A DNA stretch of 52,955 bases from Burkholderiales bacterium (GCA_947473125.1 CANJDH010000021.1:1-52955), one strand, 5' to 3'; shown: positions 25,906 through 35,437, numbered from the stretch's first letter. Numbers and translations are program-made. The notes: a model not told the origin generated them from the letters alone.

Positions 25906-27324
25906 TTACGACGAGTAGTACATGTCGTATTCGACCGGATGGGTGGTCATGCGGAAGCGCGTGACATCCTGCATCTTCAGTTCGATGTAGGCGTCGATCA
26001 TTTCGTTCGAGAACACACCGCCGCGGGTCAGGAAGTCGCGATCCTTGTCGAGTGCTTCGAGCGCCTGTTCGAGGCTCGAGCACACGGTCGGGATCTTTGC
26101 ATCCTCTTCCGGCGGCAGGTCATACAGGTTCTTGTCGGCCGGATCGCCAGGGTGAATCTTGTTCTGCACGCCGTCCAAGCCTGCCATCATCATCGCCGTG
26201 AAGCCGAGATACGGGTTCGTGAGCGGATCGGGGAAGCGCACTTCGATGCGGCGCGCCTTGTCCGACTGCACATATGGAATACGGATCGAGGCGGAGCGGT
26301 TGCGTGCCGAGTAGGCCAGCTTGACCGGCGCTTCAAATCCCGGTACCAGACGCTTGTACGAGTTCGTACCCGAATTGGTAATGGCGTTGAGCGCGCGTGC
26401 GTGCTTGATGATGCCGCCGATATAAAACAGGGCGAACTCGGACAGGCCGGCATAGCCGTTACCGGCAAACAGGTTTTTGCCGTCTTTCCAGATCGACTGG
26501 TGCACATGCATGCCGGAGCCATTGTCGCCAACGATCGGTTTGGGCATGAAGGTCGCGGTTTTGCCGTAGGCATGGGCCACGTTCTGCACCGTGTATTTCA
26601 GGATCTGCGACCAGTCGGCGCGCTGTACCAGCGAAGCGAATTTGGTGCCGATTTCGCACTGCCCTGCAGTTGCCACTTCATGGTGGTGCACCTCGACTTC
26701 AACCCCCTGCTGTTCGAGCAGGATGCACATTTCCGAGCGCATGTCTTGCAGCGTGTCCTGCGGCGGCACCGGGAAATAACCTCCCTTGACCGGCGAGCGA
26801 TGGCCCTGGTTGCCCTGGCCGTCGGCACGATTGTCACCGTCCCAAGCCGCCTCCACAGACCAGACCTTGCACGACGAACCGGACATGTCGACATTCCAGG
26901 CCACTGAATCAAACACGAAAAACTCGGGCTCCGGGCCAAAAAAGGCGTCGTCGCCGATTCCAGACGACTTGAGGTGCGCCATGCCGCGCTTGGCAAGCGA
27001 GCGCGGGTCGCGGTCATAGCCTTTGCCGGTCGACGGTTCGAGCACGTCGCAGGTCAGGATCAGCGTGTTCTCGTCCATGAACGGATCCAGGTGCGCACTG
27101 TCCGGATCGGGCATGAGCAGCATGTCCGAAGCCTCGATGCCCTTCCAGCCGGCAATCGAGGAGCCGTCAAACGCATGACCTTCAGTAAATTTGGATTCGT
27201 CAAACGCCTTGGCCGGCACGCTGACGTGCTGTTCCTTGCCTTTGGTATCGGTAAAGCGGAAATCAACGAACTTGACTTCGTTGTCTTTCGCCATTTTCAG
27301 CACGTCATTGGCAGTCATCGCCAT
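25906..27324 (-). CDS. glnA: Glutamine synthetase type I
   Basis: A 472-residue dodecameric enzyme that makes glutamine from glutamate, ammonia and ATP. Recognisable segments are FDGSSIAGW (52-60), [10 protein letters not shown] (130-139), [12 protein letters not shown] (266-277), NRSASIRIP (342-350) and the adenylylation site Tyr401 in [10 protein letters not shown], so it is of the adenylylated GSI-beta type. AGGAG precedes the ATG by 7 bases. The upstream region has a sigma-54-like promoter and NtrC-like sites; a strong hairpin terminator follows. The order glnA, small secreted protein, ntrB, ntrC is typical of betaproteobacteria. Confidence 0.97.
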   Translation of the reverse strand: MAMTANDVLKMAKDNEVKFVDFRFTDTKGKEQHVSVPAKAFDESKFTEGHAFDGSSIAGWKGIEASDMLLMPDPDSAHLDPFMDENTLILTCDVLEPSTGKGYDRDPRSLAKRGMAHLKSSGIGDDAFFGPEPEFFVFDSVAWNVDMSGSSCKVWSVEAAWDGDNRADGQGNQGHRSPVKGGYFPVPPQDTLQDMRSEMCILLEQQGVEVEVHHHEVATAGQCEIGTKFASLVQRADWSQILKYTVQNVAHAYGKTATFMPKPIVGDNGSGMHVHQSIWKDGKNLFAGNGYAGLSEFALFYIGGIIKHARALNAITNSGTNSYKRLVPGFEAPVKLAYSARNRSASIRIPYVQSDKARRIEVRFPDPLTNPYLGFTAMMMAGLDGVQNKIHPGDPADKNLYDLPPEEDAKIPTVCSSLEQALEALDKDRDFLTRGGVFSNEMIDAYIELKMQDVTRFRMTTHPVEYDMYYSS

Positions 27325-27395
27325 TGCTAATCTCCTGGAAATTCAAATTAACCAAAAAAGGGTGTCGCAAGCCGACGCGACAGCGAACAACAAAA

Positions 27396-27412
27396 AGCAT
27401 CTTCCATGCCAC
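27396..27412 (-). promoter_or_regulatory. Sigma-54-type promoter of glnA
   Basis: On the minus strand TGGCATGGAAGATGCT has the invariant GG and GC separated by ten bases, close to TGGCAC-N5-TTGCW. It lies about 75 bp before the glnA ATG and downstream of NtrC-like sites. Two of the less conserved positions deviate. Confidence 0.6.
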
Positions 27413-27478
27413 GCCTTGCTGCATACTCATTTTCAACGGAGAATCGTGGCTTGGATCAAAAAGCAGCCGCGAATTGTG

Positions 27479-27493
27479 CCACAAGCATGGTGC
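27479..27493. promoter_or_regulatory. Weaker NtrC-like site upstream of glnA
   Basis: CCAC-AAGCATG-GTGC matches the GCAC-N7-GTGC core at seven of eight positions. It lies about 80 bp upstream of the sigma-54-like promoter and 63 bp (about six helical turns) from the stronger site. Confidence 0.45.
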
Positions 27494-27540
27494 ACTGGAC
27501 AGGCAATTTTCGCCCCTAATCAGTGCGTTTAGCACGCATT

Positions 27541-27557
27541 CGCACGAATTTGGTGCG
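27541..27557. promoter_or_regulatory. NtrC-like enhancer site upstream of glnA
   Basis: CGCACGAATTTGGTGCG closely matches the enteric NtrC consensus TGCAC-N7-GTGCA, with both GCAC and GTGC halves intact. It is about 145 bp upstream of the putative sigma-54 promoter, a normal enhancer distance. Confidence 0.65.
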
Positions 27558-27570
27558 CCCGTAATTATTC

Positions 27571-27596
27571 ATGGTGATCCGGATCGCGATCACCAT
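27571..27596. promoter_or_regulatory. Long perfect dyad in the glnA/rhlE intergenic region
   Basis: ATGGTGATC (27571-27579) and GATCACCAT (27588-27596) are perfect 9-bp arms around an 8-base centre. It has no T-run, so an operator is more likely than a terminator. No regulator can be named. Confidence 0.45.
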
Positions 27597-27849
27597 CGCC
27601 GGACGTGACCCCGTCCCGGCTCAGGCCAACCAACCAAGCGATTGAGCGCCTACGCTAATAATTGATGTTGGCCGCGAACATTTCTGAACCCTGCCATCTG
27701 GCCGCCACTTCGCCCCGAGGACGCAGCCGCGGTGGGTTTGGCACGAAGACCAAATATAGCTGGCACCAGCACTCCGTGGTCAAGGCGTACAATGGAGAAC
27801 TTCCACCTTGACCGCAGCCGGTTTCGATCCGGCATCCGTTGCCACCACA

Positions 27850-29238
27850 ATGTCGTTCGATTCCTTCGGGCTAGCGCCCGAGATCCTCAAGGCGATTGCC
27901 GAAGAGGGATACACCACCCCCACCCCGATTCAGGAGCAGGCGATCCCCATCGTCGTGCAAGGCGGCGACGTCATGGGGGCGGCGCAAACCGGCACCGGCA
28001 AAACCGCCGGCTTTACGCTGCCGATCCTGCAGCTATTGCGCCCGCTGCAGAACGCATCGCCTTCACCTGCGCGGCACCCGGTGCGCGCATTGATTCTGCT
28101 GCCAACGCGCGAGCTTGCGCTCCAGGTGTCAGAGGCAGTCGCAACCTACGGTAAGCACATGCAACTGCGCTCGACCTGCGTGTTTGGCGGTGTCGACATC
28201 AAGCCGCAACTGGTAGAGGTGCGCAAAGGAGTCGAAATCCTGATCGCAACGCCGGGGCGCCTGCTCGACCACATTGAGCAGAAAACCGTGAACCTCGGCC
28301 AGGTCCAGATCCTGGTACTCGACGAAGCGGACCGCATGCTCGACATGGGCTTCATGCCGGACATCAAGCGCATCATCGCGCTGCTGCCTGCGAAGCGCCA
28401 AAACTTGATGTTTTCAGCAACGTTTTCGGAAGAAATCAAGCGCCTTGCCGGCGGCATCCTGACCAAGCCGACCCTGATCGAAGTGGCGCGCCGCAACGCC
28501 ACCGTCGACAAGATCAAGCAGGTTGCCTATGCGGTGGCCTCCGACGAGAAGCGCGCGCTGCTGCAGCACCTGGTCGAGTCACGCAACATCAAGCAGGCAA
28601 TCATTTTTTCGAACACCAAACTGGGAACCGCGCGCCTGGCACGGCATCTGATACAGGCGGGCCTCAAAGCAGACGCGATCCACGGCGACAAATCCCAGGG
28701 CGAGCGCATCGCAGCGCTCGACAAGTTCAAGTCCGGCGAAATCGAGTTGCTGATTGCAACTGACGTAGCGGCTCGCGGCCTCGACATCCAGGAGATGCCG
28801 TGCGTCATCAATTACGACCTCCCACACGCACCGGAAGATTACGTGCACCGCATCGGCCGCACCGGGCGCGCAGGGGCCGAAGGCGATGCGATTTCGCTGT
28901 TCTCGCCAGAAGAAGAAAAATACCTGATCGACATCGAGAAGCTGATCAAGCAGAAGATCGAGCGCGCCGTGACACGGGGTTTCGAACCGGTTGCGTCGGA
29001 ACCGCATTTCCATGCCGGCAAGCATGAGCGCAGCCATGGCCGCTTCGATCGCGAATCCGGTTCACGGCATTCACGCAACATCAAGGTCGAAAAAGTGGAA
29101 AAAGTGGACCCGTGGTTCATGAAGCCCTACGAACCGGGAACCCCTTCTGCGGCAGGTGCCCAGCCGGCGACGCCGAGCAAGGCACCGATCAAAAAAGGCG
29201 GCATCGGCGCCCTTCTGGGCGGCCGCTCAAAGACCTGA
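27850..29238 (+). CDS. rhlE: DEAD-box ATP-dependent RNA helicase RhlE-like
   Basis: A 462-residue helicase with all core motifs: Q-motif TPTPIQEQAIP, motif I AQTGTGKT, DEAD in LVLDEADRMLDMG, SAT in LMFSATF, and HRIGRTGRAG. It unwinds RNA duplexes in ribosome assembly and RNA turnover. The last 90 residues are a charged, His/Arg/Ser-rich tail (HERSHGRFDRESGSRHSR), common in RhlE. The ATG at 27850 gives the usual N-terminus MSFDSFGLAPEIL; a TTG at 27808 with GGAG upstream is an alternative that would add 14 residues. The 3' end overlaps the convergent small membrane protein gene by 12 bp. Confidence 0.92.
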   Translation: MSFDSFGLAPEILKAIAEEGYTTPTPIQEQAIPIVVQGGDVMGAAQTGTGKTAGFTLPILQLLRPLQNASPSPARHPVRALILLPTRELALQVSEAVATYGKHMQLRSTCVFGGVDIKPQLVEVRKGVEILIATPGRLLDHIEQKTVNLGQVQILVLDEADRMLDMGFMPDIKRIIALLPAKRQNLMFSATFSEEIKRLAGGILTKPTLIEVARRNATVDKIKQVAYAVASDEKRALLQHLVESRNIKQAIIFSNTKLGTARLARHLIQAGLKADAIHGDKSQGERIAALDKFKSGEIELLIATDVAARGLDIQEMPCVINYDLPHAPEDYVHRIGRTGRAGAEGDAISLFSPEEEKYLIDIEKLIKQKIERAVTRGFEPVASEPHFHAGKHERSHGRFDRESGSRHSRNIKVEKVEKVDPWFMKPYEPGTPSAAGAQPATPSKAPIKKGGIGALLGGRSKT

Positions 29239-29763
29239 CGACGCAGTCCGGCGCCCGACTTCTTCGCCGAACTCCATCAATTCCCGGCGGCGCCCAAAGC
29301 GCGCCCGGTCCACGCTTTGACTCGCTGTGGACAATGTCAGGGTTGTCTCGCCAACCACTCCCGCACCGAGCTTGGCGGCGCCAAGCGCCATCAGCGGCAG
29401 CATCAACACCCACACCAGCGCCGGGCTGACATCAACGTAATGTCCGTAGGCCTCGGCGGTGGGCTGCTTTTCAGTCACGCGCTTTTCAATTGACAGGCCC
29501 ACGCCATTGGCCGCAGTTTCCATGCTCTTGTAGCCCGCTGCAAATCCGAATGCCAGCACGAAAAGCAACGCTCCCCACGCGACAGCAGCCGCATCGCGAC
29601 TGAAAGCGCAGCGCACCGATGTGAGCGCACGCAACGGGATACTTTCTTCGTAATCACGGGCCGCCAGCACTACGCGCTGATCGGTCAAGGTCGCAATGCC
29701 ACCCATTGACCCGATGCCAAATGGTGTTTCGGCAACCAGTTTTTCCTTGTCGGCCAGCTGCAT
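29227..29763 (-). CDS. Small membrane protein with PH-like N-terminal segment, function unknown
   Basis: A 178-residue protein I do not recognise. The start at MQLADKEKLVAETPFG is chosen because it abuts metY by 10 bp and avoids a long polar extension. The first 60 residues (GGIATLTDQRVVLAARDYEESIPLRAL) resemble the beta-strand pattern of bacterial PH-like domains. Two hydrophobic segments follow, at about 65-85 (VAWGALLFVLAFGFAAGY) and about 115-135 (LVWVLMLPLMALGAAKLGAG). The C-terminus is charged. It is the last gene in an apparent operon with metY and a CoA-binding protein. No enzymatic motif is visible. Confidence 0.65.
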   Translation of the reverse strand: MQLADKEKLVAETPFGIGSMGGIATLTDQRVVLAARDYEESIPLRALTSVRCAFSRDAAAVAWGALLFVLAFGFAAGYKSMETAANGVGLSIEKRVTEKQPTAEAYGHYVDVSPALVWVLMLPLMALGAAKLGAGVVGETTLTLSTASQSVDRARFGRRRELMEFGEEVGRRTASSGL

Positions 29764-29773
29764 CGGCTGCGTC

Positions 29774-31075
29774 CTAAGCGACTTGCGAGGCCGCCAAGGC
29801 CTGATCGAGATCCCAGAGGATGTCATCGACATTTTCGATCCCGACCGACAAGCGGATCATGTCCGGCGACACGCCGGCCTTCAATTGCTCGGCTTCCGAC
29901 AGCTGCCGATGGGTGGTCGACCCCGGGTGGATCACCAGCGTCTTTGCGTCGCCGATGTTGGCCAGGTGGCTCATGAACTGCGCCGCATCAATGAATTTCT
30001 CGCCGGCCACCTTGCCGCCCGCCGCCCCGGCCCGGACACCGAAGGTCATCACCGCCGACGCGCCTTTGGGCAGGTACTTCAGCCCCAGCGTATGGTACTT
30101 CCCCGAAGGCAGCCCCGGATAGCTGACCCATGACACCGCCGGATGGGCGTCGAGGAATTGCGCCACCTTCTGCGCATTGGCGACATGCCGGTCCATGCGC
30201 ACGTGCAGGGTTTCGCAACCCTGCAGCAACATCCACGCGTTGAACGGCGAGAGCGCCGCACCGAACGTGCGCAGCGTTTCCATGCGGCACTTCATCGTAA
30301 AACTGAAATCACCAAACGTCTCGTAGAAACGCACGCCGTGATAGCCGCGCGACGCCTCGGTCATGTGCGGAAAATTGCCGTTGTCCCAGGGAAACTTGCC
30401 AGACTCGACGATCACCCCCCCCATGCTCGTGCCGTGGCCGCCGATATACTTGGTGGCGGAGTGCACCACGATGTCGGCACCCCACTCGAACGGCCGGCAC
30501 AGGTAGGGCGAAGCCATCGTGTTGTCGATCATCAGCGGAATGCCCGCGTCGTGGGCAATGTTGGCGACCGCCTCGATGTCGAGCACGTTGATCAGTGGAT
30601 TACCCAGGGTCTCGGCATAAATCACTTTGGTATCGGCAGTCAGTGCGCGGCGAAAATTCTCCGGATCGTCGGGATCAACGAAGGTCGTGCGAATTCCGAG
30701 CTGGTCAAAGTTGACCGCAAACTGCGCGTAAGTACCCCCGTACAACGTGCTGGCCGCGACTAGATGATCGCCGCTTTTGAGCAGGGTCAGCAAGGCCGTC
30801 ATCTGTGCGGCCATCCCCGAAGCCACCGCCAATGCGGCACGCCCGCCCTCGAGCGCGGCGATCCGTTCCTCGAATACGGCAGTGGTCGGATTCGACAGCC
30901 GCGTATAGACATTGCCAAAGGTCTGCAGGTTGAACAGGCTCGCCGCATGCTCGGCCGAATCAAACACGTATGACGTGGTTTGATACAGCGGCACCGCCCG
31001 CGCGCCGGTGGCCGCATCCGGCACCTGCCCGGCATGCAGCGCCAGGGTTTCGAAAGCGAACTCGCGATCAGCCAT
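29774..31075 (-). CDS. metY: O-acetylhomoserine sulfhydrylase/aminocarboxypropyltransferase MetY
   Basis: A 433-residue PLP enzyme of the Cys/Met metabolism family. The cofactor lysine is in HSATKYIGGHGT, and YTRLSNPTTAVFEERIAALEGG and VASGMAAQMTAL are standard landmarks. The length and the insert KFPWDNGNFPHM fit the O-acetylhomoserine group, which makes homocysteine from sulfide. The start at MADREFAFETLALHAG is preferred to the upstream ATG eight codons earlier, which overlaps the preceding gene. It is 13 bp after a CoA-binding-protein gene, an association often seen in proteobacteria. Direct sulfhydrylation versus use of cysteine cannot be told from sequence alone. Confidence 0.92.
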   Translation of the reverse strand: MADREFAFETLALHAGQVPDAATGARAVPLYQTTSYVFDSAEHAASLFNLQTFGNVYTRLSNPTTAVFEERIAALEGGRAALAVASGMAAQMTALLTLLKSGDHLVAASTLYGGTYAQFAVNFDQLGIRTTFVDPDDPENFRRALTADTKVIYAETLGNPLINVLDIEAVANIAHDAGIPLMIDNTMASPYLCRPFEWGADIVVHSATKYIGGHGTSMGGVIVESGKFPWDNGNFPHMTEASRGYHGVRFYETFGDFSFTMKCRMETLRTFGAALSPFNAWMLLQGCETLHVRMDRHVANAQKVAQFLDAHPAVSWVSYPGLPSGKYHTLGLKYLPKGASAVMTFGVRAGAAGGKVAGEKFIDAAQFMSHLANIGDAKTLVIHPGSTTHRQLSEAEQLKAGVSPDMIRLSVGIENVDDILWDLDQALAASQVA

Positions 31076-31088
31076 GGAAACGCACGGG

Positions 31089-31559
31089 CTAGTTGGCAAT
31101 GTGTTTCGGCCGTTTCGCCGAAATCACCTTGGTGTTGACCCCGACCCAGCCGAGACCGCCAAACAGGCGGGCGTGCTCGATTTTCACGCAGCGGGCCATC
31201 ACGCTGTCGAGCCCCGCCCCGCGGACCAGCCCATCGGCCTCCTCATTTGCCACGCCCAATTGTTGCCACAGCACTTTCGCGCCGATCGCAATCGCCTCCC
31301 TGGCAATCGGCAGAATGTCTTCGGTCTTGCGAAAGCAGTCGACCATGTCCACGGGTTGGGGAATCTCGGCCAGCGACTTGTAGCACTTTTCGCCCAGGAT
31401 CTCGGGATATTTAGGATTGACCGGAATGATCCGGTAGCCGTGCTCCTGCATGTACTTGGCCGCAAAATAGCTGGGGCGAAACCAGTCTGCCGACAAGCCC
31501 ACCACCGCGATGGTGCGGCTTTGAGCCAGGATGCGGCGTAGCGTGGGTATGTCGCTCAT
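31089..31559 (-). CDS. CoA-binding protein (YccU-like)
   Basis: A 156-residue protein with a Rossmann-type CoA_binding_2 fold: TIAVVGLSADWFRPSYFAAKYM near the N-terminus, IIPVNPKYPEILGEKCYKSL, then KVLWQQLGVANEEA and the conserved CVKIEHARL near the end. Family members bind CoA or related nucleotides and no enzymatic role is settled. It is the first gene of a three-gene unit with metY and a small membrane protein. Confidence 0.85.
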   Translation of the reverse strand: MSDIPTLRRILAQSRTIAVVGLSADWFRPSYFAAKYMQEHGYRIIPVNPKYPEILGEKCYKSLAEIPQPVDMVDCFRKTEDILPIAREAIAIGAKVLWQQLGVANEEADGLVRGAGLDSVMARCVKIEHARLFGGLGWVGVNTKVISAKRPKHIAN

Positions 31560-31650
31560 GCGGTACCTGTTGTCGGCAGCGATATGCCAGAGGAGTCAAT
31601 GGATTCGAGTGTATCACCGGCGCAAACCGGCATCGCTCACATGCGCTGCC

Positions 31651-32508
31651 TCAAGCCAGCAGATGCCGTGCCGCGGCGTCCAGGGCGCGGGCTATCCCGT
31701 GCGGCGACAGATCAATTGCAGCCGCCCCGGTTTGTTTGGAAAGCTTTTCGCCGTGCGCATCGGCAACCACCGGCACATGCAGATAGTCCGCGCATGGGTA
31801 ACCCAGTTGCCGGCCCAAAAAAATCTGACGCGCCGTGGAATCGAGCAAATCTGCCCCGCGCACCACATGCGTCACGCCGGCATCCGCGTCATCGACCACC
31901 ACTGCCAGCTGATACGCCCATTGGCCGTCGGCACGCAACAGGACAAAATCCCCGCTGGCGCGCGCCAGGTGGCTCTGCACCGGCCCGCAGGCGCGATCCC
32001 GGAACGCGACTTGCGCGTTACCCACCGTGACGCGCCAGGCGCGCGGCATCCGTCCCGGGCGCAGGCCGTCGCGGCAGGTGCCGGGGTAAATGGTTTCGCG
32101 TCCACGCAGGGTCGCGTTCGCCACCGAGTCGGCAATCTCGCGCCGCGTACAGGCACAAGGGTAGATCAGGCCGGCCTGGCGCAACCGGGCAAAAGCGGCG
32201 CGATACGCATCGTGCCGGCGACTCTGGAATACCACCTCGCCGTCTGCCTCCAGGCCGCAAGCCCCGAGTGCCGCAAGGATCGCGTCCGCGGCTCCCGGCA
32301 CCGTGCGCGGCGAGTCCAGATCGTCGATGCGCACCAGCCAGTCGCCGCCATGGGCACGGGCATCGAGCCAGCTGGCCAGCGCCGCCACAAGCGAGCCCGC
32401 GTGCAGCGGTCCGGTCGGCGACGGCGCAAAGCGGCCGCGGTAGCGCCGCCCCGGCGTCGTGTCCGGAGGGTAGCGCCTAGCCCATTCGCCAATCAAGTCG
32501 TCTAACAT
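31651..32508 (-). CDS. gluQ: Glutamyl-Q tRNA(Asp) synthetase
   Basis: A 285-residue truncated glutamyl-tRNA synthetase paralogue that attaches glutamate to the queuosine at position 34 of tRNA(Asp). [20 protein letters not shown] carries the HIGH-like motif, and EKLSKQTGA is the KMSKS-like loop. The zinc ligands characteristic of the family are seen as CACTRREI and YPGTCRDG. The anticodon-binding domain of GluRS is absent, which sets it apart from gltX. It diverges from the DUF1499 gene. Its substrate modification depends on queG, which is also in this window. Confidence 0.95.
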   Translation of the reverse strand: MLDDLIGEWARRYPPDTTPGRRYRGRFAPSPTGPLHAGSLVAALASWLDARAHGGDWLVRIDDLDSPRTVPGAADAILAALGACGLEADGEVVFQSRRHDAYRAAFARLRQAGLIYPCACTRREIADSVANATLRGRETIYPGTCRDGLRPGRMPRAWRVTVGNAQVAFRDRACGPVQSHLARASGDFVLLRADGQWAYQLAVVVDDADAGVTHVVRGADLLDSTARQIFLGRQLGYPCADYLHVPVVADAHGEKLSKQTGAAAIDLSPHGIARALDAAARHLLA

Positions 32509-32619
32509 GTACGGGTCAGTAAAAGGCGTTCATTCTAAAACCTGCGCGGCACCACCCTGCGCAACGTGGTCGCACAAGCCAGGGCTTGGGCGATTGTCCC
32601 CTCTGAAGGAGAATCGGGC

Positions 32620-33027
32620 ATGGGATTGTTTTCCGGCAAGCGGCCAAAGGGGCTGGGTGTGCATGAGGGTCGACTGCAAGCCTGTTCATGGAAACCCAAT
32701 TGTGTCAACAGCATGGCCGATGCAAGCGCGGATCCCGGACACTCGATCGCGCCCCTGGCCTTCGGCGCCAAGGCCGAAACGGCCTGGGCCGATCTGGCTG
32801 CACTGGTCAAGGGGCAGGAGCGGGTCAACGTGGTCAAGGAAGAATCGGGCTACCTGTATGCCGAATTCAGGAGTCGCGGCATGGGCTACGTTGATGACGT
32901 CGAATTCCTGCTCGACGCCAGCGCCGGCGTGATCCACATCCGGTCGGCGTCGCGGCTCGGCATACGTGACTTCGGCGTCAACCGGGCCCGGATCGAAGCG
33001 CTGCGCAGGCGGTTCGCAAAGGCTTGA
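32620..33027 (+). CDS. DUF1499 domain protein
   Basis: A 135-residue protein of the DUF1499 type. PKGLGVHEGRLQACSWKPNCVNS is the family's N-terminal signature with two cysteines, and YVDDVEFLLDASAGVIHIRSASRLGIRDFGVNRARIE is its C-terminal hallmark (only part quoted elsewhere). Function is unknown. The start at MGLFSGKRPKG has GAAGGAGAA nine bases upstream, which decides against the earlier ATG. It lies 33 bp before the diguanylate cyclase gene and may be co-transcribed. No signal peptide is evident. Confidence 0.8.
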   Translation: MGLFSGKRPKGLGVHEGRLQACSWKPNCVNSMADASADPGHSIAPLAFGAKAETAWADLAALVKGQERVNVVKEESGYLYAEFRSRGMGYVDDVEFLLDASAGVIHIRSASRLGIRDFGVNRARIEALRRRFAKA

Positions 33028-33060
33028 CGCAGGTTCGCAGACACACCTTTCGCCTCCCAG

Positions 33061-35370
33061 ATGAAGTCGAAGCCGACCACCGAGCTGAACCTGGCCCGCA
33101 TCGAGATGCTGCAGCGGCATCAGCCAGGTTCGCTCGTGCTCAATGCTGTCGCCACCGTCGTCGTCGGGCTGCTGGCACGGATTGACCACGACAACCCGTG
33201 GGTGATCGCGTGGGCGGGTGCGGGCCTGCTTGTGGCGGCGGGCCGCTGGGCGATGCTCTATTCGTTGCGGCGCGGCGAACGCGAGCCGGCGAGGCTGGCT
33301 GCCTGGGAACGCCTGTATGGATTCGGCACTTTGCTGCAAGGCCTGTTCTGGGCGTCCGCGTACGTGGTGTTGTTGCCGGCGCAGCTGTTGTTCACCATTT
33401 TTTTGTACATCCTGGGCGCCACCTATGCCTTCGTCGCCTCCGCCACGCTCAGCCTGAGTCTGGTCACTTTCCTGCCGGCGGTGGTGCCGGTGGTGATCGC
33501 CCAGGCCTGGAGCCTATGGCATCTGTTGGGGGACGAGCCTTTTGTGCCGCTGATGCTGGCCGGCTGCTACGTAACAGTCCTGTCGTCCGGGCTGGTGACC
33601 TTCCGCCGCACCGTACTGGCGGGGCTGCACAATACCGCCCAGCGGCAGGTCCTGCTGGCCGAGCAGGACCTGATCTACAACCACAATATGGCCGGCATGG
33701 CGTTCATCCGGAATGGCACCTACCAGCGAGTCAACCAGGCGCTCGCCGGCCTGCTGGGACGACAGCCCCACGAACTCGAAGGATCAGCCGTGTCGGCAAC
33801 CTTCCCCGATGACCACAACTGGCGGCGCGCCCATACCGCAATTGAGGCGGGTCTTGCCAGCGGTGATGCGGCGGTACGCGAATACGAATTTTCCGACGCG
33901 GACGGTGCGCGGCACTGGATCGGCCTGCAGGGAAAGCTGCTGGATCGAAGCCACCCTGAAAGCGGTGCGCTCTGGATCGCCACCGACATCACCGAGCGCA
34001 AACGGGCCGAAATGCAGCTCGCTGCCCGCGAGCAGGCCTATCGCAATCTCGCCGAGACCTACCGCACCCTGGTGGAAACCTCGCCGTCCCTAATATTTAC
34101 GTCCGATGCATCCGGGCGCATCACCTTTGCCAACGAACGCGGCGCGCTGCTGGTGCTGGGGCGTCCGGCCCACGAAGTGATCGGGCACTACCACTTTGAA
34201 TTTCTCAAGGCGCTCGACAAGGAGCGCGATACCCTTCAATTCGAACGCCTCATGCAAGGCGGCAGCATGCTCGACCATGTGTCGGAACTGGTCCGCCCGG
34301 ATGGCACGCATGCGGTGTTTTCAGTCAGTGGCGCCCCTGTCAGAGACGCGGAGGGCCGCGTGACCGGCACCACCGGAACCGTGATTGATGTCACCGAGCG
34401 CCACCAGCGTGCCACCGAACTCGAGCAGACCCGCAACCTCTTGCACAATGCGATCGAAAGCATCTCCGATGGTTTTGCCGTGTTTGATCGGGATGATCGC
34501 ATCGTGTTGTGCAACCAGCGCTTTGGCGCGCTGCAGTCTGCCGGGCTCACCCCCGGCGACCTGACCGGCACCGGCTTCGAGGAGATTCTGCGCCGGCGCC
34601 TCGCGCGCGGCGAGCCGATTCCAGCCGACTTTGTCGGCGATGCAGAGGCATGGATACGGGAACGCCTGCGCCGCCACCGTGCGGCCGACGGTCGTCCCTA
34701 CCTGTACGAAATGGCCGATGGAAGCTGGATCCAGTCAACCAAGCGGCGCACGCCCGACGGCGGGCTGGTCGCCATTTACAGCGACATCACCGAGCTCAAG
34801 CGCTCCGAAGACGCGATCCGCCAGTTGGCGCAACACGACGCCTTGACCGGGCTGCCCAACCGGCGTCTGCTGCACGACCGCCTCGCGCAGGCGTTGGGGC
34901 GCGCGCGCCGTGCAAGCGAAGTCGCCGCGGTGCTGTTGATCGACCTCGACGCTTTCAAACCGATCAACGATGAACACGGACACCGTGCCGGCGACGAAGT
35001 CCTGCGTATCGTCGGCAGCCGCCTCAAGGAGTGCGTGCGCGCCGTCGACACCGTATCGCGCTACGGCGGTGACGAATTCATCATCGTGCTCGATGGGCTG
35101 CAGAGCCGCGAAGGTACGGTAAGCGTGGCCGCCAAGATCATCGAAGCGGTCGCACAACCGATTCCCGCGTTGTGGATGAGCGCCCACGGCAAGGCGCCGC
35201 TCCAGCTGCGCATCGGCTGCAGCATCGGCATCAGCCTGTTTCCCGCAGACGGTGAAGAACCGGACCTGCTGATCCGCCGCGCGGACGATGCCATGTATCG
35301 TGCCAAACAGGTCGGGCGCGGCACCTACCACTTTCATGCCGATGCCGACACGAAGGGCCTCGCCCATTGA
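33061..35370 (+). CDS. Membrane PAS-PAS-PAS-GGDEF diguanylate cyclase
   Basis: A 769-residue sensor enzyme. The first 190 residues have about six hydrophobic segments. Three PAS-like sections follow, each ending with a PAS signature (WIATDITERKRA, TVIDVTERHQR, AIYSDITELKRS). The C-terminal domain (about 585-755) begins LAQHDALTGLPNRRLL and has an intact RYGGDEFIIVL active site. The product-inhibition pattern RAVD stands five residues before GGDEF. It makes c-di-GMP from two GTP; no EAL domain is present. The environmental signal is unknown. In this window it is the only intact cyclase, while a degenerate GGDEF protein is encoded at 19007-20182. Confidence 0.92.
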   Translation: MKSKPTTELNLARIEMLQRHQPGSLVLNAVATVVVGLLARIDHDNPWVIAWAGAGLLVAAGRWAMLYSLRRGEREPARLAAWERLYGFGTLLQGLFWASAYVVLLPAQLLFTIFLYILGATYAFVASATLSLSLVTFLPAVVPVVIAQAWSLWHLLGDEPFVPLMLAGCYVTVLSSGLVTFRRTVLAGLHNTAQRQVLLAEQDLIYNHNMAGMAFIRNGTYQRVNQALAGLLGRQPHELEGSAVSATFPDDHNWRRAHTAIEAGLASGDAAVREYEFSDADGARHWIGLQGKLLDRSHPESGALWIATDITERKRAEMQLAAREQAYRNLAETYRTLVETSPSLIFTSDASGRITFANERGALLVLGRPAHEVIGHYHFEFLKALDKERDTLQFERLMQGGSMLDHVSELVRPDGTHAVFSVSGAPVRDAEGRVTGTTGTVIDVTERHQRATELEQTRNLLHNAIESISDGFAVFDRDDRIVLCNQRFGALQSAGLTPGDLTGTGFEEILRRRLARGEPIPADFVGDAEAWIRERLRRHRAADGRPYLYEMADGSWIQSTKRRTPDGGLVAIYSDITELKRSEDAIRQLAQHDALTGLPNRRLLHDRLAQALGRARRASEVAAVLLIDLDAFKPINDEHGHRAGDEVLRIVGSRLKECVRAVDTVSRYGGDEFIIVLDGLQSREGTVSVAAKIIEAVAQPIPALWMSAHGKAPLQLRIGCSIGISLFPADGEEPDLLIRRADDAMYRAKQVGRGTYHFHADADTKGLAH

Positions 35371-35437
35371 GCTTTGTCCATGAACCCGGCCTGCACCGCT
35401 TGCCGCAGGCCCATCGCTTTGGCGCATTAGGCCGCGC

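Larger units (their letters stand above)
27325..27849. other. Regulatory region between glnA and rhlE
   Basis: This 525-bp non-coding stretch separates divergent genes. It holds a sigma-54-like promoter (27396-27412), two GCAC-N7-GTGC type sites (27479-27493, 27541-27557) and a 9-bp-arm dyad (27571-27596). The remaining 250 bp toward rhlE contain nothing I recognise; no tRNA or structured RNA is apparent. Confidence 0.6.
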
